Assembly: GCF_963678635.1 (NCBI RefSeq)
Contig: NC_087067.1
Location: 32,960,401 to 33,020,400 of the forward strand
DNA from: Symsagittifera roscoffensis
Taxonomy: Eukaryota > Xenacoelomorpha > Acoela > Convolutidae
Direction: 5' to 3'
DNA length: 60,000 nucleotides
Position numbers and translations under genes: made by a program
In this document: piece after piece, positions 23,402 through 36,625 of the stretch
Numbering within the stretch: position 1 is the first letter of the stretch
Layout of the letters: each line of letters begins with the position of its first letter
The notes under the pieces: model-generated
What the model was told of the DNA's origin: nothing
Seen by the model: only the letters and a program-made list of their open reading frames with translations
The model's database searches: none

Positions 23402-24654
23402 TGAAAATTCTGAACCTGCAAATTACCTTAATAGAGTGAAGATGTCAGTATGAAGAGTCTAATTGAGCCTGGTGAATTGCGCGAACGGCCATAACTTGCC
23501 CAAAAAACTTAAGACTTCCAAATTTTTCTATTTCTATCGTAAGACCATCGTCAAATCTTGGGGGACTGAGAAAATGAACCAATTTCGTTGAACCAGTTCA
23601 AAGTTATGAGTTCTTGAAAGCTCGGTGATGCCAAAAAGTTAAGCCTAATCGAGCGTGGTGCGAAAAACGAAAATTTCAAAATTTTTGTTCTTTTCTGTCT
23701 AAATTTTATTTTTTCAATATCGTATCACAATTTTGGACTCAGAACAATTCCAACGAGCTCAAAACGACTTCTTTAGCTTCAGTGTTCGTGGAGTAATCAT
23801 CAGTTGAAATTTTGGGGGGAGCTGAAATTCGGCCATTTTGGAAGAAAATCGACCTAAAAGCTAACTTTTAAGTTAGTGCAATTTTTTTCTTGCATTTTTC
23901 ATAAAATTGGGTGCTCTCTGCTGTCGCAGAGTGCATTCAAAGAAACTTATCAAATAGATTTGAAAACTTACCTATTTAATAAGTTTATCACAACAATTAG
24001 GCTAAAAGCATCTATCAGTATCCTGGCTGGTATTCGACCATATGCCACTAACGTTGAGTGAGCGGCTATCATGCCATAGATGGTCATCTAAGACACCCTG
24101 TACACGCTCCGTAGGTTTTGACCAGCCGATTTGGCCATAAAACTCATTGGGCCAAAAATATTCTGAAAATTGTCAATTTTTCAAATTTTGTTTGAATTGC
24201 ATAAATTATAACGTGAGCGTGCAAAATTTTACATGGTATAAGAGCATATTTCTACTCTCGCGCGAGGGCGAGTGTTTTAAAAGTAATGTACATAGTTATA
24301 TGCTAGTCAGGATATAAATGGAAGCGGAATTACTCCAATGCCTAAGGCAGAACCGCAGATTCTGTCTTTGTCCACATCGTTAAGCCCATGTCGTATGTAA
24401 CGGCACAAACGCAGATGGTTATAACGTAGTCTACTGTACTCTTACGATAGATTTACTAGCCAGCAGGGGAGTTTTGTTAGGGCGAAGTGTCATTATGGCT
24501 ACCTCTTTTCAACTTTCCCCCTTGACCTTTCATAAGTTGGTCCGGGAGCAACCCAGCTCTCAACCCAGTCGGATAAATATAAATTTTTATGATGCGAGCT
24601 GTTTTTTCATTGTTGTGTTCAAGGCATGTACCAAAATTAGGAAAAGGTTTAGCT

Positions 24655-24841
24655 ATCGCTTCTCGGCCTTTTGGCTAAAATCATGTGTAGTATCTGTTCT
24701 TGTCAGCTAAATATCTGGCATGCTGGGCATAGCCTGGCACCAATATTAAACTGATTTTTACTTCCCGAGTTAACACCGAAGCTTGCTTCATTTGACTCAC
24801 GGATTGTCCCGGTCTTACACTACCATCGGGAGCAGTCCACC
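24655..24841 (+). ncRNA. U2 snRNA copy 13 (variant)
   Basis: Carries G25 to A, U55 to A (in the IIa loop that forms the pseudoknot), G137 to U and C155. Several conserved positions are hit, so function is doubtful. Confidence 0.86.
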
Positions 24842-26076
24842 TGAAAATTCTGAACCTGCAAATTACCTTAATAGAGTGAAGATGTCAGTATTAAGAGTCT
24901 AATTGAGACTGGTGAATTGCGCCCAAAAAACTTAAGACTTCCAAATTTTGCTATTTCTATCGTAAGACCATCGTCAAATCTTGGGGGACTGAGAAAATGA
25001 ACCAATTTCGTCGAACCAGTTCAAAGTTATGAGTTCTTGAAAGCTCGGTGATGCCAAAAAGTTAAGCCTAATCGAGCGTGGTGCAAAAAACGAAAATTTC
25101 AAAATTTTTGTTCTTTTCTGTCTAAATTTTATTTTTTCAATATCGTATCACAATTTTGGACTCAGAACAATTCCAACGAGCTCAAAACGACTTCTTTAGC
25201 TTCAGTGTTTGTGGAGTAATCATCAGTTGAAATTTTGGGGGGAGCTGAAATTCGGCCATTTTGGAAGAAAATCGACCTAAAAGCTAACTTTTAATTTAGT
25301 GCAATTTTTTTCTTGCATTTTTAATAAAATGGGGTGCTCTCTGCTGTCGCAGAGTGCATTCAAAGAAACTTATCAAATAGATTTGAAAACTTACCTATTT
25401 AATAAGTTTATCACAACAATTAGGCTAAAAGCATCTATCAGTATCCTGGCTGGTATTCGACCATATGCCACTAACGTTGAGTGAGCGGCTATCATGCCAT
25501 AGATGGTCATCTAAGACACCCTGTACACGCTCCGTAGGTTTTGACCAGCCGATTTGGCCATAAAACTCATTGGGCCAAAATATTCTGAAAATTGTCAATT
25601 TTTCAAATTTTGTTTGAATTGCATAAATTATAACGTGAGCGTGCAAAATTTTACATGGTATAAGAGCATGTTTCTACTCTCGCGCGAGGGCGAGTGTTTT
25701 AAAAGTAATGTACATAGTTATATGCTAGTCAGGATATAAATGGAAGCGGAATTACTCAAATGCCTAAGGCAGAACCGCAGATTCTGTCTTTGTCCACATC
25801 GTTAAGCCCATGTCGTATGTAACGGCACAAACGCAGATGGTTATAACGTAGTCTACTGTACTCTTACGATACATTTACTAGCCAGCAGGGGAGTTTTGTT
25901 AGGGCGAAGTGTCATTATGGCTACCTCTTTTCAACTTTCCCCCTTGACCTTTCATAAGTTGGTCCGGGAGCAACCCAGCTCTCAACCCAGTCGGATAAAT
26001 AAAAATTTTTATGATGCGAGCTGTTTTTTCATTGTTGTGTTCAAGGCATGTATCAAAATTAGGAAAAGGTTTAGCT

Positions 26077-26263
26077 ATCGCTTCTCGGCCTTTTGGCTAA
26101 GATCATGTGTAGTATCTGTTCTTGTCAGCTTAATATCTGGCATGCTGGGCATAGCCTGGCACCAATATTAAACTGATTTTTACTTCCCGAGTTAACACCG
26201 AAGCTTGCTTCAGTTGACTCACGGATTGTCCCGGTCTTACACTACCATCGGGAGCAGTCCACC
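26077..26263 (+). ncRNA. U2 snRNA copy 14 (array consensus, C155 type)
   Basis: Same 187-nt sequence as copy 12, a candidate functional copy. One base in the upstream flank differs (TGTATCAAAA). Confidence 0.93.
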
Positions 26264-27000
26264 TGAAAATTCTGAACCTGCAAATTACCTTAATAGAGTG
26301 AAGATGTCAGTATGAAGAGTCTAATTGAGCCTGGTGAATTGCGCGAACGGCCATAACTTGCCCAAAAAACTTAAGACTTCCAAATTTTTCTATTTCTATC
26401 GTAAGACCATCGTCAAATATTGGGGGACTGAGAAAATGAACCAATTTCGTTGAACCAGTTCAAAGTTATGAGTTCTTGAAAGCTCGGTGATGCCAAAAAG
26501 TTAAGCCTAATCGAGCGTGGTGCGAAAAACGAAAATTTCAAAATTTTTGTTCTTTTCTGTCTAAATTTTATTTTTTCAATATCGTATCACAATTTTGGAC
26601 TCAGAACAATTCCAACGAGCCCAAAACGACTTCTTTAGCTTCAGTGTTCGTGGAGTAATCATCAGTTGAAATTTTGGGGGGAGCTGAAATTCGGCCATTT
26701 TGGAAGAAAATCGACCTAAAAGCTAACTTTTAAGTTAGTGCAATTTTTTTTCTTGCATTTTTCATAAAATGGGGTGCTCTCTGCTGTCGCAGAGTGCATT
26801 CAAAGAAACTTATCAAATAGATTTGAAAACTTACCTATTTAATAAATTTATCACAACAATTAGGCTTTCAAATAATTTATTAACGATTGTAATTACAAAT
26901 TACAAAAAAGGAAAGCAATTTGTTACACATATTTAGTTGCAGTTAGCAGAAAAGAAATACGACATCAAATGTAATATAATACACCATGAAGATAATCATT

Positions 27001-30000
27001 TTATGGAATGGAACCAAGTTTTTTGAGATATTCAGATGTATCTTGACACCATGATGATATCAGCTTAGCTAAAATGTATTTCATGCCTATTACATTTTCT
27101 TCAACAAGCAGATCTTTTATTGAATTGAAATTAAGTTTTTCTTTAAAAGTAGAGCAGTTTTCACAAGCGAAAAACAAATGTTGCATGGTTTCGAACTCTC
27201 TTTCACAAGAGTAACAAAGGGGGTGGTCCACCAAATTTTTAATCCATTTCCTGGGCTTATCCAGATAACTGTTTAAGAAAAATAAGTAGAGAATGTTTTT
27301 ATCTAGAGGGGTGAACCTTTTATGTTTCCATATTTTGGTTAGGAATTGAAAAATCAAAGATTTGTCTGATAGATTAAGATCCGGGTAGAAATTCGCAATT
27401 TTTCTAGCTATAACCTTCGTTTTATAATTTGGAAGCATCAACTCTGCATAAAGACTAGACATGTTCATCTTCATAGGATTAATTACTTTTCCATTTTGAA
27501 CTAGCTGAAAACTATCTCGAGCAAACTCGAGAATGAAAATGTTTTTTTTAATTAAGAAATTTTTGAAGGATCTGAAAATCTTAGATTTTTTGAAGTAGAT
27601 CACTTCTTTGTTGCTACCCAAGGTATTAAGTAGGGATACCATGTCGAAAATTTTTGCAGCCGCGATATAAAAATTTAAATTTTTGAAGCCTGTGCCTCCA
27701 TTATTGAATGGAAGGTATAAGATCTGCTTGTTGATTGAATGTTTTCCTCCAAGCCATACACTGTTAATTAATTTCATTTCTAACCTATCAATGAAAGTTT
27801 TTGTCAACTCCAAGTGCCTCATCACATATACGAGTCTTGAGGTCACAAAAGTCTCAATATTCAGGCTTCGCGCCCGGAGAGTCATACATTTTAAGCTGAA
27901 TTTAGCTGAATTATTAATCGTATCTTCCAATATCTTGGTTTTAATTTTCAATGAATCATTCAAGCTTAAGCGTATGCCTAATAATTTAAGGGATGATACT
28001 TTTTTCAACTGTTTAGGCACGAAACCTAAACTCAGAACTTTGGTTTTATCTACATTTATAGCAAGTTTTGATACCAAATTGAACTTATTGATTTCATCAA
28101 GTAAATCTCCGATACAAGCGCGTTTAATGAAAACACTAATATCATCAGCGTAAACCACAATTTTAAGTGCTTGGTTGGATTTGATAGAATTATTATAGCG
28201 TATGGCTTGGAGTAAAGGTTCCATTCCTAAAATGAACAAAAGCGCCGAAAGAGGGCATCCTTGTTTAATCCCATTGTCGACTCTAATTGATCGTGATAGG
28301 TAGCCACCTATTTCTATCATCGCTTTGGTATCAGTATATATGATGGATATCAAAGAAGTTATGATTTCTGGACAGCCTATGGCTGTTAAAACGTTCAAAA
28401 TGTAATCACGGTCCATACGGTCAAAAGCCTTACTGAAATCGATGGCTACCACACAATTAGATTTTCCTGAGCTTTTTCTTGAGCTAATCTAGCCCTAATT
28501 ATGGCTGTATGAATACTGCGCTTTGGCAAATAAGCAAGTTGATGTTTGCGTATTAGATTATTTAAAGGGTCTCTTAAACGAGATGCCAGAACATGGGAAA
28601 GAATTTTGAGATCAGTGTTAAGGAGGCTTATTGGTCGGAATTCGTCCACATTTAAACTGTTTTCAATTTTTGGGATGAGTTTTATTATTGAAATGAGAAA
28701 CGACCTAGGTGCCGCTTTATTGTAGCACATCGAGTTAAATAATTCAGCGAGCAACGGAGCGAAAAAATTTGAGTGGCTTTTATACAAGTCTGAAGTAAGA
28801 CCATCAGATCCAGGTGCGCTATTTTTATTTAATTTATTTATAGCTTGCTTCACTTCCTCTTCACCTATTGGCGAATTATTAAACATTTTGGTAATTTTCT
28901 TTATTCGTTTTGAATTCCGCAGCTTAAAAACATTCAAAAGCTCCTCCCTAGGTGCGTAGTTGGCGTCAGCAACCGTTTTTTTATAGTAAATTTTGGAGTA
29001 AAAGCTCGAGAATTCGTTCAAAATTTCATCAATGTCATTGGAAATTTCACCACTTTTCAGCTTTATTTGCTTAATACTTTTATTAACTTTGAAGTAACTT
29101 AGCAGTGATTTAAGCGCACCCGAATCACCATGGTTGAGGTCTAAATAAAATCCACGAATGGACTTAAATTTGGTCCTCAAGTCCATCTCATCTCGGAGAG
29201 AAGAGTAAGGACAGTTGGCCTGTCTAGAGGCCAACTGGGGCTGTCTGGTTGTCTCTGATTTGATGGAATGTATATCTGCAGGCTTACTACTTTGTATGTA
29301 GGGGGCGATATTTTTATTCAATTGTCTATCGCCATTAATGCATAAAAAACGCAACCAGTCACGAAGTCTGGCTTTAAATTTGTCGTATGTCCCTGATAAT
29401 GGCAGTTTCAGAGACTCATCAGACAGCCCCTGGAGTGTTTCTACCAGTTCTGAAGGCTTATTGTGCTCTCTAACTACGTTATAATTCAATTTCCAGTAAC
29501 TTTGGCCATTTACATGCATAAAATCTTGAAAATTTGAAAAACATGCATGTAATGCATTATGGTCGCTATAATTTGTGTATAATGTAGTCAAGGTCGTTAT
29601 TTCGTCAATTTTATTGCTAAAAATGTAGTCTAGACGCGATTCGGATTTTGATTTTTGGTCAAAATGGGTGGGATACACTTTGTTCCAGACCTTGAAAAGG
29701 TCAAAGCATCCAATTGATTCGAAAATGTTGCAAATTGTGTGAAATCTTTGGACCCGCCGGTCACTACGATGTAATGCAAGATTGCATAATTCATAACTTG
29801 ATCGGCAGTTAAAATCACCCCCAACCAAAATCAATGTATCTCTCCGTTGGTCGGCTAATTTGTTAGCTAGGCCAGTAAGGACTGAGTAGTCCTTGCTGAG
29901 GGGGTTGATATATATAGAGCAGTAAATGCTGCCAGATTCTGACTCTTTCAGAGCCAAAGCCATGTGGCTTTGGTAAAAACTCTGAATTTTCCACTTATTG

Positions 30001-30284
30001 GGAAATAATAAAAGTAAACCTCCTGAGTTATTTTGGCTGCATGGCTGGATTAGATAATTCAATTTATAGCTGGTCAAAATGGCCTTATGCTTTGAGCTTA
30101 ATACATACAATTTTGTTTCTTGTAACGCTATAACGTAGTCATGATGTAATTTCCCCCCATGTTTTGGCTTATTCAGGTCAACCAGGATGCCTAGAAGTTT
30201 GAGGTGATTACCTAGACCTCTACAGTTTAATGTATAAAAGCACGTCATGACTAGATTATAAGTCTGTTGGAAATAATTTTGCAT
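27001..30284 (-). pseudogene. ORF2: APE endonuclease + reverse transcriptase, frameshifted (copy 3)
   Basis: The first 612-codon frame (30,284-28,446) holds a whole APE-type endonuclease: LNCRG, QETK, GGLLLLF, GGDFN, SRLDYI and SDHN are all present. The RT N-terminal region (APGSDGL, FRPISLL, KHQLAYLPKRS) follows. Near 28,465 there are two extra bases relative to copy 2, shifting the frame. The remaining 483 codons (28,452-27,001) carry FSKAFD, GIKQGCPLSALLF, YADD and the C-terminal CCHC with His. The intact protein would be near 1,095 aa, in the usual range for ORF2. Confidence 0.9.
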
Positions 30285-31299
30285 GCGAATTTGGATAGTT
30301 AAAGATAGCCGGTTTCATAATATTATTCGGGGTTCTATGAGTAAAGACCTGATGGGGTTTTACTATCACCACCACCAAAATCAACGTATCTCCCCGTTGC
30401 CTATCATGCTTTCTAGCTAGGACAGTAAGGACTGAAAAGTCCTTACTGTGGGGATTGATGCAAATAGAGCAGTATATACTGCCAGATTCTGACTTTGTCA
30501 ATGCCGAAACTTTTCGGATTTGGTAAAATCTCTGAAAATTCCAGTTTTCGGTTGAGTAAAAATTCAAAATGTCTAACTTACACTGTTTGCATGTTTGGAA
30601 TGAATTATACAGTTTAAAATTGATCAAGATGGCGTTTTCTTTTAAGCTTAATACATACAGTTTTGATTCTAGAAATGCTATAACGTAGTCCTGTCGTACT
30701 TTTCTTTCAAAATTTGGCTTGCTGAGGTCAATAAAGATGCAATTCATACTGATGTGGTCCTTATAACCTCTAGGACGTTCTGAAAACAGGTACGTCTTGA
30801 CTAAGTTATAAGTTTTTCCTATGCAAATCGCATGCAAAGTTACTAATTTCGTCTTAGCCGTTATTACGATGTAAGTCAAGGTTAAATGTACGAGTAAGTG
30901 ATGTCTTGCATTACCCATCCCCAAGAAAACTTTCTCGTCTCTCCGGTGTCCAGTCAAACAATCGACTAGACCACCAAGGTCCGAAAAGGCTCCGCTGAGG
31001 AGACTGACACACCTCCTGCAGCAAACGTTGCATGATTCAAAAATTTTAAAGGTCAAAGCATTTTGACTTTCAAAAAATGTGTCAAAATTCCAATTAAGGG
31101 TAAAAAATGTAGACAATAGTACTGAACTATGCAAACTGCCTGTCTGGAGTTTAAAGCTCAGACCTCTATTAACGAAAAAGACTGTTTTTTTAGAGGTTAG
31201 AGCGTCTAGTTTTTTAAGTTTTAGACCTAAAATGTAGTGTTTATGCGACGTTTTCCCACGTTCTGGCTTTCTTATTGGAACAAGGATGCCTAGAGGTTT
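30256..31299 (-). CDS. degenerate endonuclease-like modules (copy 3)
   Basis: Same frame as the 363-codon ORF of copy 2, cut at its 5' end by the element truncation. The nearer module lies at about 30,330-30,840 and part of the farther one at 30,950-31,299. Both lack GGDFN. Its presence in an independent insertion shows that the module array is a property of the family and predates the transposition of copies 2 and 3. Confidence 0.55.
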   Translation of the reverse strand, partial: KPLGILVPIRKPERGKTSHKHYILGLKLKKLDALTSKKTVFFVNRGLSFKLQTGSLHSSVLLSTFFTLNWNFDTFFESQNALTFKIFESCNVCCRRCVSLLSGAFSDLGGLVDCLTGHRRDEKVFLGMGNARHHLLVHLTLTYIVITAKTKLVTLHAICIGKTYNLVKTYLFSERPRGYKDHISMNCIFIDLSKPNFERKVRQDYVIAFLESKLYVLSLKENAILINFKLYNSFQTCKQCKLDILNFYSTENWNFQRFYQIRKVSALTKSESGSIYCSICINPHSKDFSVLTVLARKHDRQRGDTLILVVVIVKPHQVFTHRTPNNIMKPAIFNYPNSHAKLFPTDL

Positions 31300-32118
31300 A
31301 TTGGAAGAAAATCGACCTAAAAGCTAACTTTTCAGTTAGTGCAGTTTTTTTTCTGGCATTTTTCATAAAATGGGGTGCTCTCTGCTGTCGCAGAGTGCAT
31401 TCAAAGAAACTTATCAAATAGAATTGAAAACTTACCTATTTAATAAGTTTATCACAACAATTAGGCTAAAAGCATCTATCAGTATCCTGGCTGGTATTCG
31501 ACCATATGCCACTAACGTTGAGTGAGCGGCTATCATACCATAGACGGTCATCTAAGACACCCTGTACACGCTCCGTAGGTTTTGACCAGCCGATTTGGCC
31601 ATAAAACTCATTGGGCCAAAAAAATTCTCAAAATTGTCAATTTTTCAAATTTTGTTTGAATTGCATAAATTATAACGTGAGCGTGCAAAATTTTACATGG
31701 TATAAGAGCATAATTCTACTCTCGCGCGAGGGCGAGTGTTTTAAAAGTAATGTACATAGTTATATGCTAGTCAGGATATAAATGGAAGCGGAATTACTCA
31801 AATGCCTAAGGCAGAACCGCAGATTCTGTCTTTGTCCACATCGTTAAGCCCATGTCGTATGTAACGGCACAAACGCAGATGGTTATAACGTAGTCTACTG
31901 TACTCTTACGATAGATTTACTAGCCAGCAGGGGAGTTTTGTTAGGGCGAAGTGTCATTATGGCTACCTCTTTTCAACTTTCCCCCTTGACCTTTCATAAG
32001 TTGGTCCGGGAGCAACCCAGCTCTCAACCCAGTCGGATAAATATAAATTTTTATGATGCGAGCTGTTTTTTCATTGTTGTGTTCAAGGCATGTACCAAAA
32101 TTAGGAAAAGGTTTAGTT

Positions 32119-32305
32119 ATCGCTTCTCGGCCTTTTGGCTAAGATCATGTGTATTATCTGTTCTTGTCAGCTTAATATCTGGCATGCTTGTCATAGCCTG
32201 GCACCAATATTAAACTGATTTTTACTTCCCGAGTTAACACCGAAGCTTGCTTCAGTTGACTCACGGATTGTCCCGGTCTTACACTACCATCGGGAGCAGT
32301 CCACC
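32119..32305 (+). pseudogene. U2 snRNA copy 15, branch-site element mutated
   Basis: G36 to U changes GUAGUA to GUAUUA, the segment that pairs with the intron branch site. G71 and G73 to U break stem-loop IIb. The base before the gene is also changed (TTAGTT). Probably non-functional, or an altered-specificity U2. Confidence 0.75.
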
Positions 32306-33558
32306 TGAAAATTCTGAACCTGCAAATTACCTTAATAGAGTGAAGATGTCAGTATGAAGAGTCTAATTGAGCCTGGTGAATTGCGCGAACGGCCATAACT
32401 TGCCCAAAAAACTTAAGACTTCCAAATTTTTCTATTACTATCGTAAGACCATCGTCAAATCTTGGGGGACTGAGAAAATGAACCAATTTCGTCGAACCAG
32501 TTCAAAGTTATGAGTTCTTGAAAGCTCGGTGATGCCAAAAAGTTAAGCCTTATCGAGCGTGGTGCAAAAAACGAAAATTTCAGAATTTTTGTTCTTGTCT
32601 GTCTAAATTTTATTTTTTCAATATCGTATCACAATTTTGGACTCAGAACAATTCCAACGAGCCCAAAACGACTTCTTTAGCTTCAGTGTTCGTGGAGTAA
32701 TCATCAGTTGAAATTTTGGGGGGAGCTGAAATTCGGCCATTTTGGAAGAAAATCGACCTAAAAGCTAACTTTTAAGTTAGTGCAATTTTTTTCTTGCACT
32801 TTTCATAAAATGGGGTGCTCTCTGCTGTCGCAGAGTGCATTCAAAGAAACTTATCAAATATATTTGAAAACTTACCTATTTAATAAGTTTATCACAACAA
32901 TTAGGCTAAAAGCATCTATCAGTATCCTGGCTGGTATTCGACCATATGCCACTAACGTTGAGTGAGCGGCTATCATGCCATAGATGGTCATCTAAGACAC
33001 CCTGTACACGCTCCGTAGGTTTTGACCAGCCGATTTGGCCATAAAACTCATTGGGCCAAAAAACTTCTCAAAATTGTCAATTTTTCAAATTTTGTTTGAA
33101 TTGCATAAATTATAACGTGAGCGTGCAAAATTTTACATGGTATAAGAGCATATTTCTACTCTCGCGCGAGGGCGAGTGTTTTAAAAGTAATGTACATAGT
33201 TATATGCTAGTCAGGATATAAATGGAAGCGGAATTACTCAAATGCCTAAGGCAGAACCGCAGATTCTGTCTTTGTCCACATCGTTAAGCCCATGTCGTAT
33301 GTAACGGCACAAACGCAGATGGTTATAACGTAGTCTACTGTACTCTTACGATAGATTTACTAGCCAGCAGGGGAGTTTTGTTAGGGCGAAGTGTCATTAT
33401 GGCTACCTCTTTTCAGCTTTCCCCCTTGACCTTTCATAAGTTGGTCCGGGAGCGACCCAGCTCTCAACCCAGTCGGATAAAAATAAATTTTTATGATGCG
33501 AGCTGTTTTTTCATTGTTGTGTTCAAGGCATTTACCAAAATTAGGAAAAGGTTTAGCT

Positions 33559-33745
33559 ATCGCTTCTCGGCCTTTTGGCTAAGATCATGTGTAGTATCTG
33601 TTCTTGAAAGCTTAATATCTGGCATGCTGGGCATAGCCTGGCTCCAATATTAACCTGATTTTCACTTCCCGAGTAAACACCGAAGCTTGCTTTAGTTGAC
33701 TCACGGATTGCCCCGGTCTTACACTACCATCGGGAGCAGTCCACC
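33559..33745 (+). pseudogene. U2 snRNA copy 16, most diverged
   Basis: About nine changes: U49A, C50A, A85U, A96C, U105C, U117A, C135U, U153C and C155. They damage stem IIa, the pseudoknot, the Sm-like site (AUUUUCAC) and stem III. Most likely dead. Confidence 0.8.
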
Positions 33746-34998
33746 TGAAAGTTCTGAACCTGCAAATTACCTTAATAGAGTGAAGATGTCAGTATGAAGA
33801 GTCTAATTGAGCCTGGTGAATTGCGCGAACGGCCATAACTTGCCCAAAAAATTTAAGACTTCCAAATTTTTCTATTTCTATCGTAAGACCATCGTCAAAT
33901 CTTGGGGGACTGAGAAAATGAACCAATTTCGTCGAACCAGTTCAAAGTTATGAGTTCTTGAAAGCTCGGTGATGCCAAAAAGTTAAGCCTAATCGAGCGT
34001 GGTGCAAAAAACGAAAATTTCAAAATTTTTGTTCTTTTCTGTCTAAATTTTATTTTTTCAATATCGTATCACAATTTTGGACTCAGAACAATTCCAACGA
34101 GCCCAAAACTACTTCTTTAGCTTCAGTGTTCGTGGAGTAATCATCAGTTGAAATTTTGGGGGGAGCTGAAATTCGGCCATTTTGGAAGAAAATCGACCTA
34201 AAAGCTAACTTTTAAGTTAGTGCAATTTTTTTCTTACATTTTTCATAAAATGGGATGCTCTCTGCTGTCGCAGAGTGCATTCAATGAAACTTATCAAATA
34301 GATTTGAAAACTTACCTATTTAATAAGTTTATTACAACAATTTGGCTAAAAGCATCTATCAGTATCCTGGCTGGTATTCGACCATATGCCACTAACGTTG
34401 AGTGAGCGGCTATCATGCCATAGATGGTCATCTAAGACACCCTGTACACGCTCCGTAGAATTTGACCAGCCGATTTGGCCATAAAACTCATTGGGCCAAA
34501 AAATTTCTGAAAATTGTCAATTTTTCAAATTTTGTTTAAATTGCATAAATTATAACGTGAGCGTGCAAAATTTTACATGGTATAAGAGCATATTTCTACT
34601 CTCGCGCGAGGGCGAGTGTTTTAAAAGTAATGTACATAGTTATATGCTAGTCAGGATATAAATGGAAGCGGAATTACTCAAATGCCTAAGGCAGAACCGC
34701 AGATTCTGTCTTTGTCCACATCGTTAAGCCCATGTCGTATGTAACGGCCCAAACGCAGATGGTTATAACGTAGTCTACTGTACTCTTACGATAGATTTAC
34801 TAGCCAGCAGGGGAGTTTTGTTAGGGCGAAGTGTCATTATGGCTACCTCTTTTCAACTTTCCCCCTTGACCTTTCATAAGTTGGTCCGGGAGCGACCCAG
34901 CTCTCAACCCAGTCGGATAAAAATAAATTTTTATGATGCGAGCTGTTTTTTCATTGTTGGGTTCAAGGCATGTACCAAAATTAGGAAAAGGTTTAGCT

Positions 34999-35185
34999 AT
35001 CGCTTCTCGGCCTTTTGGCTAGGATCATGTGTAGTATCTGTTCTTGTCAGCTTAATATCTGGCATGCTGGGCATAGCCTGGCACCAATATTAAACTGATT
35101 TTTACTTCCCGAGTTAACACCGAAGCTTGCTTCAGTTGACTCACGGATTGTCCCGGTCTTACACTACCATCGGGAGCAGTCCACC
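34999..35185 (+). ncRNA. U2 snRNA copy 17
   Basis: Consensus except A24 to G, adjacent to the U6-pairing segment, and C155. Activity is possible. Nearly identical to copy 18, with its flanks. Confidence 0.88.
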
Positions 35186-36438
35186 TGAAAATTCTGAACC
35201 TGCAAATTACCTTAATAGAGTGAAGATGTCAGTATGAAGAGTCTAATTGAGCCTGGTGAATTGCGCGAACGGCCATAACTTGCCCAAAAAACTTAATACT
35301 TCCAAATTTTTCTATTTCTATCGTAAGACCATCGTCAAATCTTGGGGGACTGAGAAAATGAACCAATTTCGTCGAACCAGTTCAAAGTTATGAGTTCTTG
35401 AAAGCTCGGTGATGCCAAAAAGTTAAGCCTAATCGAGCGTGGTGCAAAAAACGAAAATTTCAAAATTTTTGTTCTTTTCTGTCTAAATTTTATTTTTTCA
35501 ATATCGTATCACAATTTTGGACTCAGAACAATTCCAACGAGCCCAAAACTACTTCTTTAGCTTCAGTGTTCGTGGAGTAATCATCAGTTGAAATTTTGGG
35601 GGGAGCTGAAATTCGGCCATTTTGGAAGAAAATCGACCTAAAAGCTAACTTTTAAGTTAGTGCAATTTTTTTCTTACATTTTTCATAAAATGGGATGCTC
35701 TCTGCTGTCGCAGAGTGCATTCAATGAAACTTATCAAATAGATTTGAAAACTTACCTATTTAATAAGTTTATTACAACAATTTGGCTAAAAGCATCTATC
35801 AGTATCCTGGCTGGTATTCGACCATATGCCACTAACGTTGAGTGAGCGGCTATCATGCCATAGATGGTCATCTAAGACACCCTGTACACGCTCCGTAGAA
35901 TTTGACCAGCCGATTTGGCCATAAAACTCATTGGGCCAAAAAAATTCTGAAAATTGTCAATTTTTCAAATTTTGTTTAAATTGCATAAATTATAACGTGA
36001 GCGTGCAAAATTTTACATGGTATAAGAGCATATTTCTACTCTCGCGCGAGGGCGAGTGTTTTAAAAGTAATGTACATAGTTATATGCTAGTCAGGATATA
36101 AATGGAAGCGGAATTACTCAAATGCCTAAGGCAGAACCGCAGATTCTGTCTTTGTCCACATCGTTAAGCCCATGTCGTATGTAACGGCCCAAACGCAGAT
36201 GGTTATAACGTAGTCTACTGTACTCTTACGATAGATTTACTAGCCAGCAGGGGAGTTTTGTTAGGGCGAAGTGTCATTATGGCTACCTCTTTTCAACTTT
36301 CCCCCTTGACCTTTCATAAGTTGGTCCGGGAGCGACCCAGCTCTCAACCCAGTCGGATAAAAATAAATTTTTATGATGCGAGCTGTTTTTTCATTGTTGG
36401 GTTCAAGGCATGTACCAAAATTAGGAAAAGGTTTAGCT

Positions 36439-36625
36439 ATCGCTTCTCGGCCTTTTGGCTAGGATCATGTGTAGTATCTGTTCTTGTCAGCTTAATATCT
36501 GGCATGCTGGGCATAGCCTGGCACCAATATTAAACTGATTTTTACTTCCCGAGTTAACACCGAAGCTTGCTTCAGTTGACTCACGGATTGTCCCGGTCTT
36601 ACACTACCATCGGGAGCAGTCCACC
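36439..36625 (+). ncRNA. U2 snRNA copy 18
   Basis: Same sequence as copy 17 (A24 to G, C155). The shared flanking variants show a recent unit duplication. Confidence 0.88.

Larger units (their letters stand above)
22545..26866 (+). repeat. U2 snRNA tandem array, block 3 (units 12-14)
   Basis: It resumes inside a spacer at the right target-site duplication of copy 2 and holds U2 copies 12-14. The spacer after copy 13 has a small deletion near 24,919, where part of GCGCGAACGGCC is missing. No other gene is visible. It ends at the 3' end of retrotransposon copy 3. Confidence 0.94.
26867..31299 (-). mobile_element. non-LTR retrotransposon copy 3, 5'-truncated
   Basis: About 4.43 kb on the - strand. 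The 3' end joins the spacer at the same site as copies 2 and 4 (CAATTAGGCT). The 5' end stops at GAGGTTT inside the farthest endonuclease-like module, so ORF1 is absent. The spacer then restarts about 167 bp upstream of the insertion point (TTGGAAGAAAATCG, also at 26,700), giving an unusually long flanking duplication. It retains the complete endonuclease but has a frameshift before the RT core. Confidence 0.87.
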
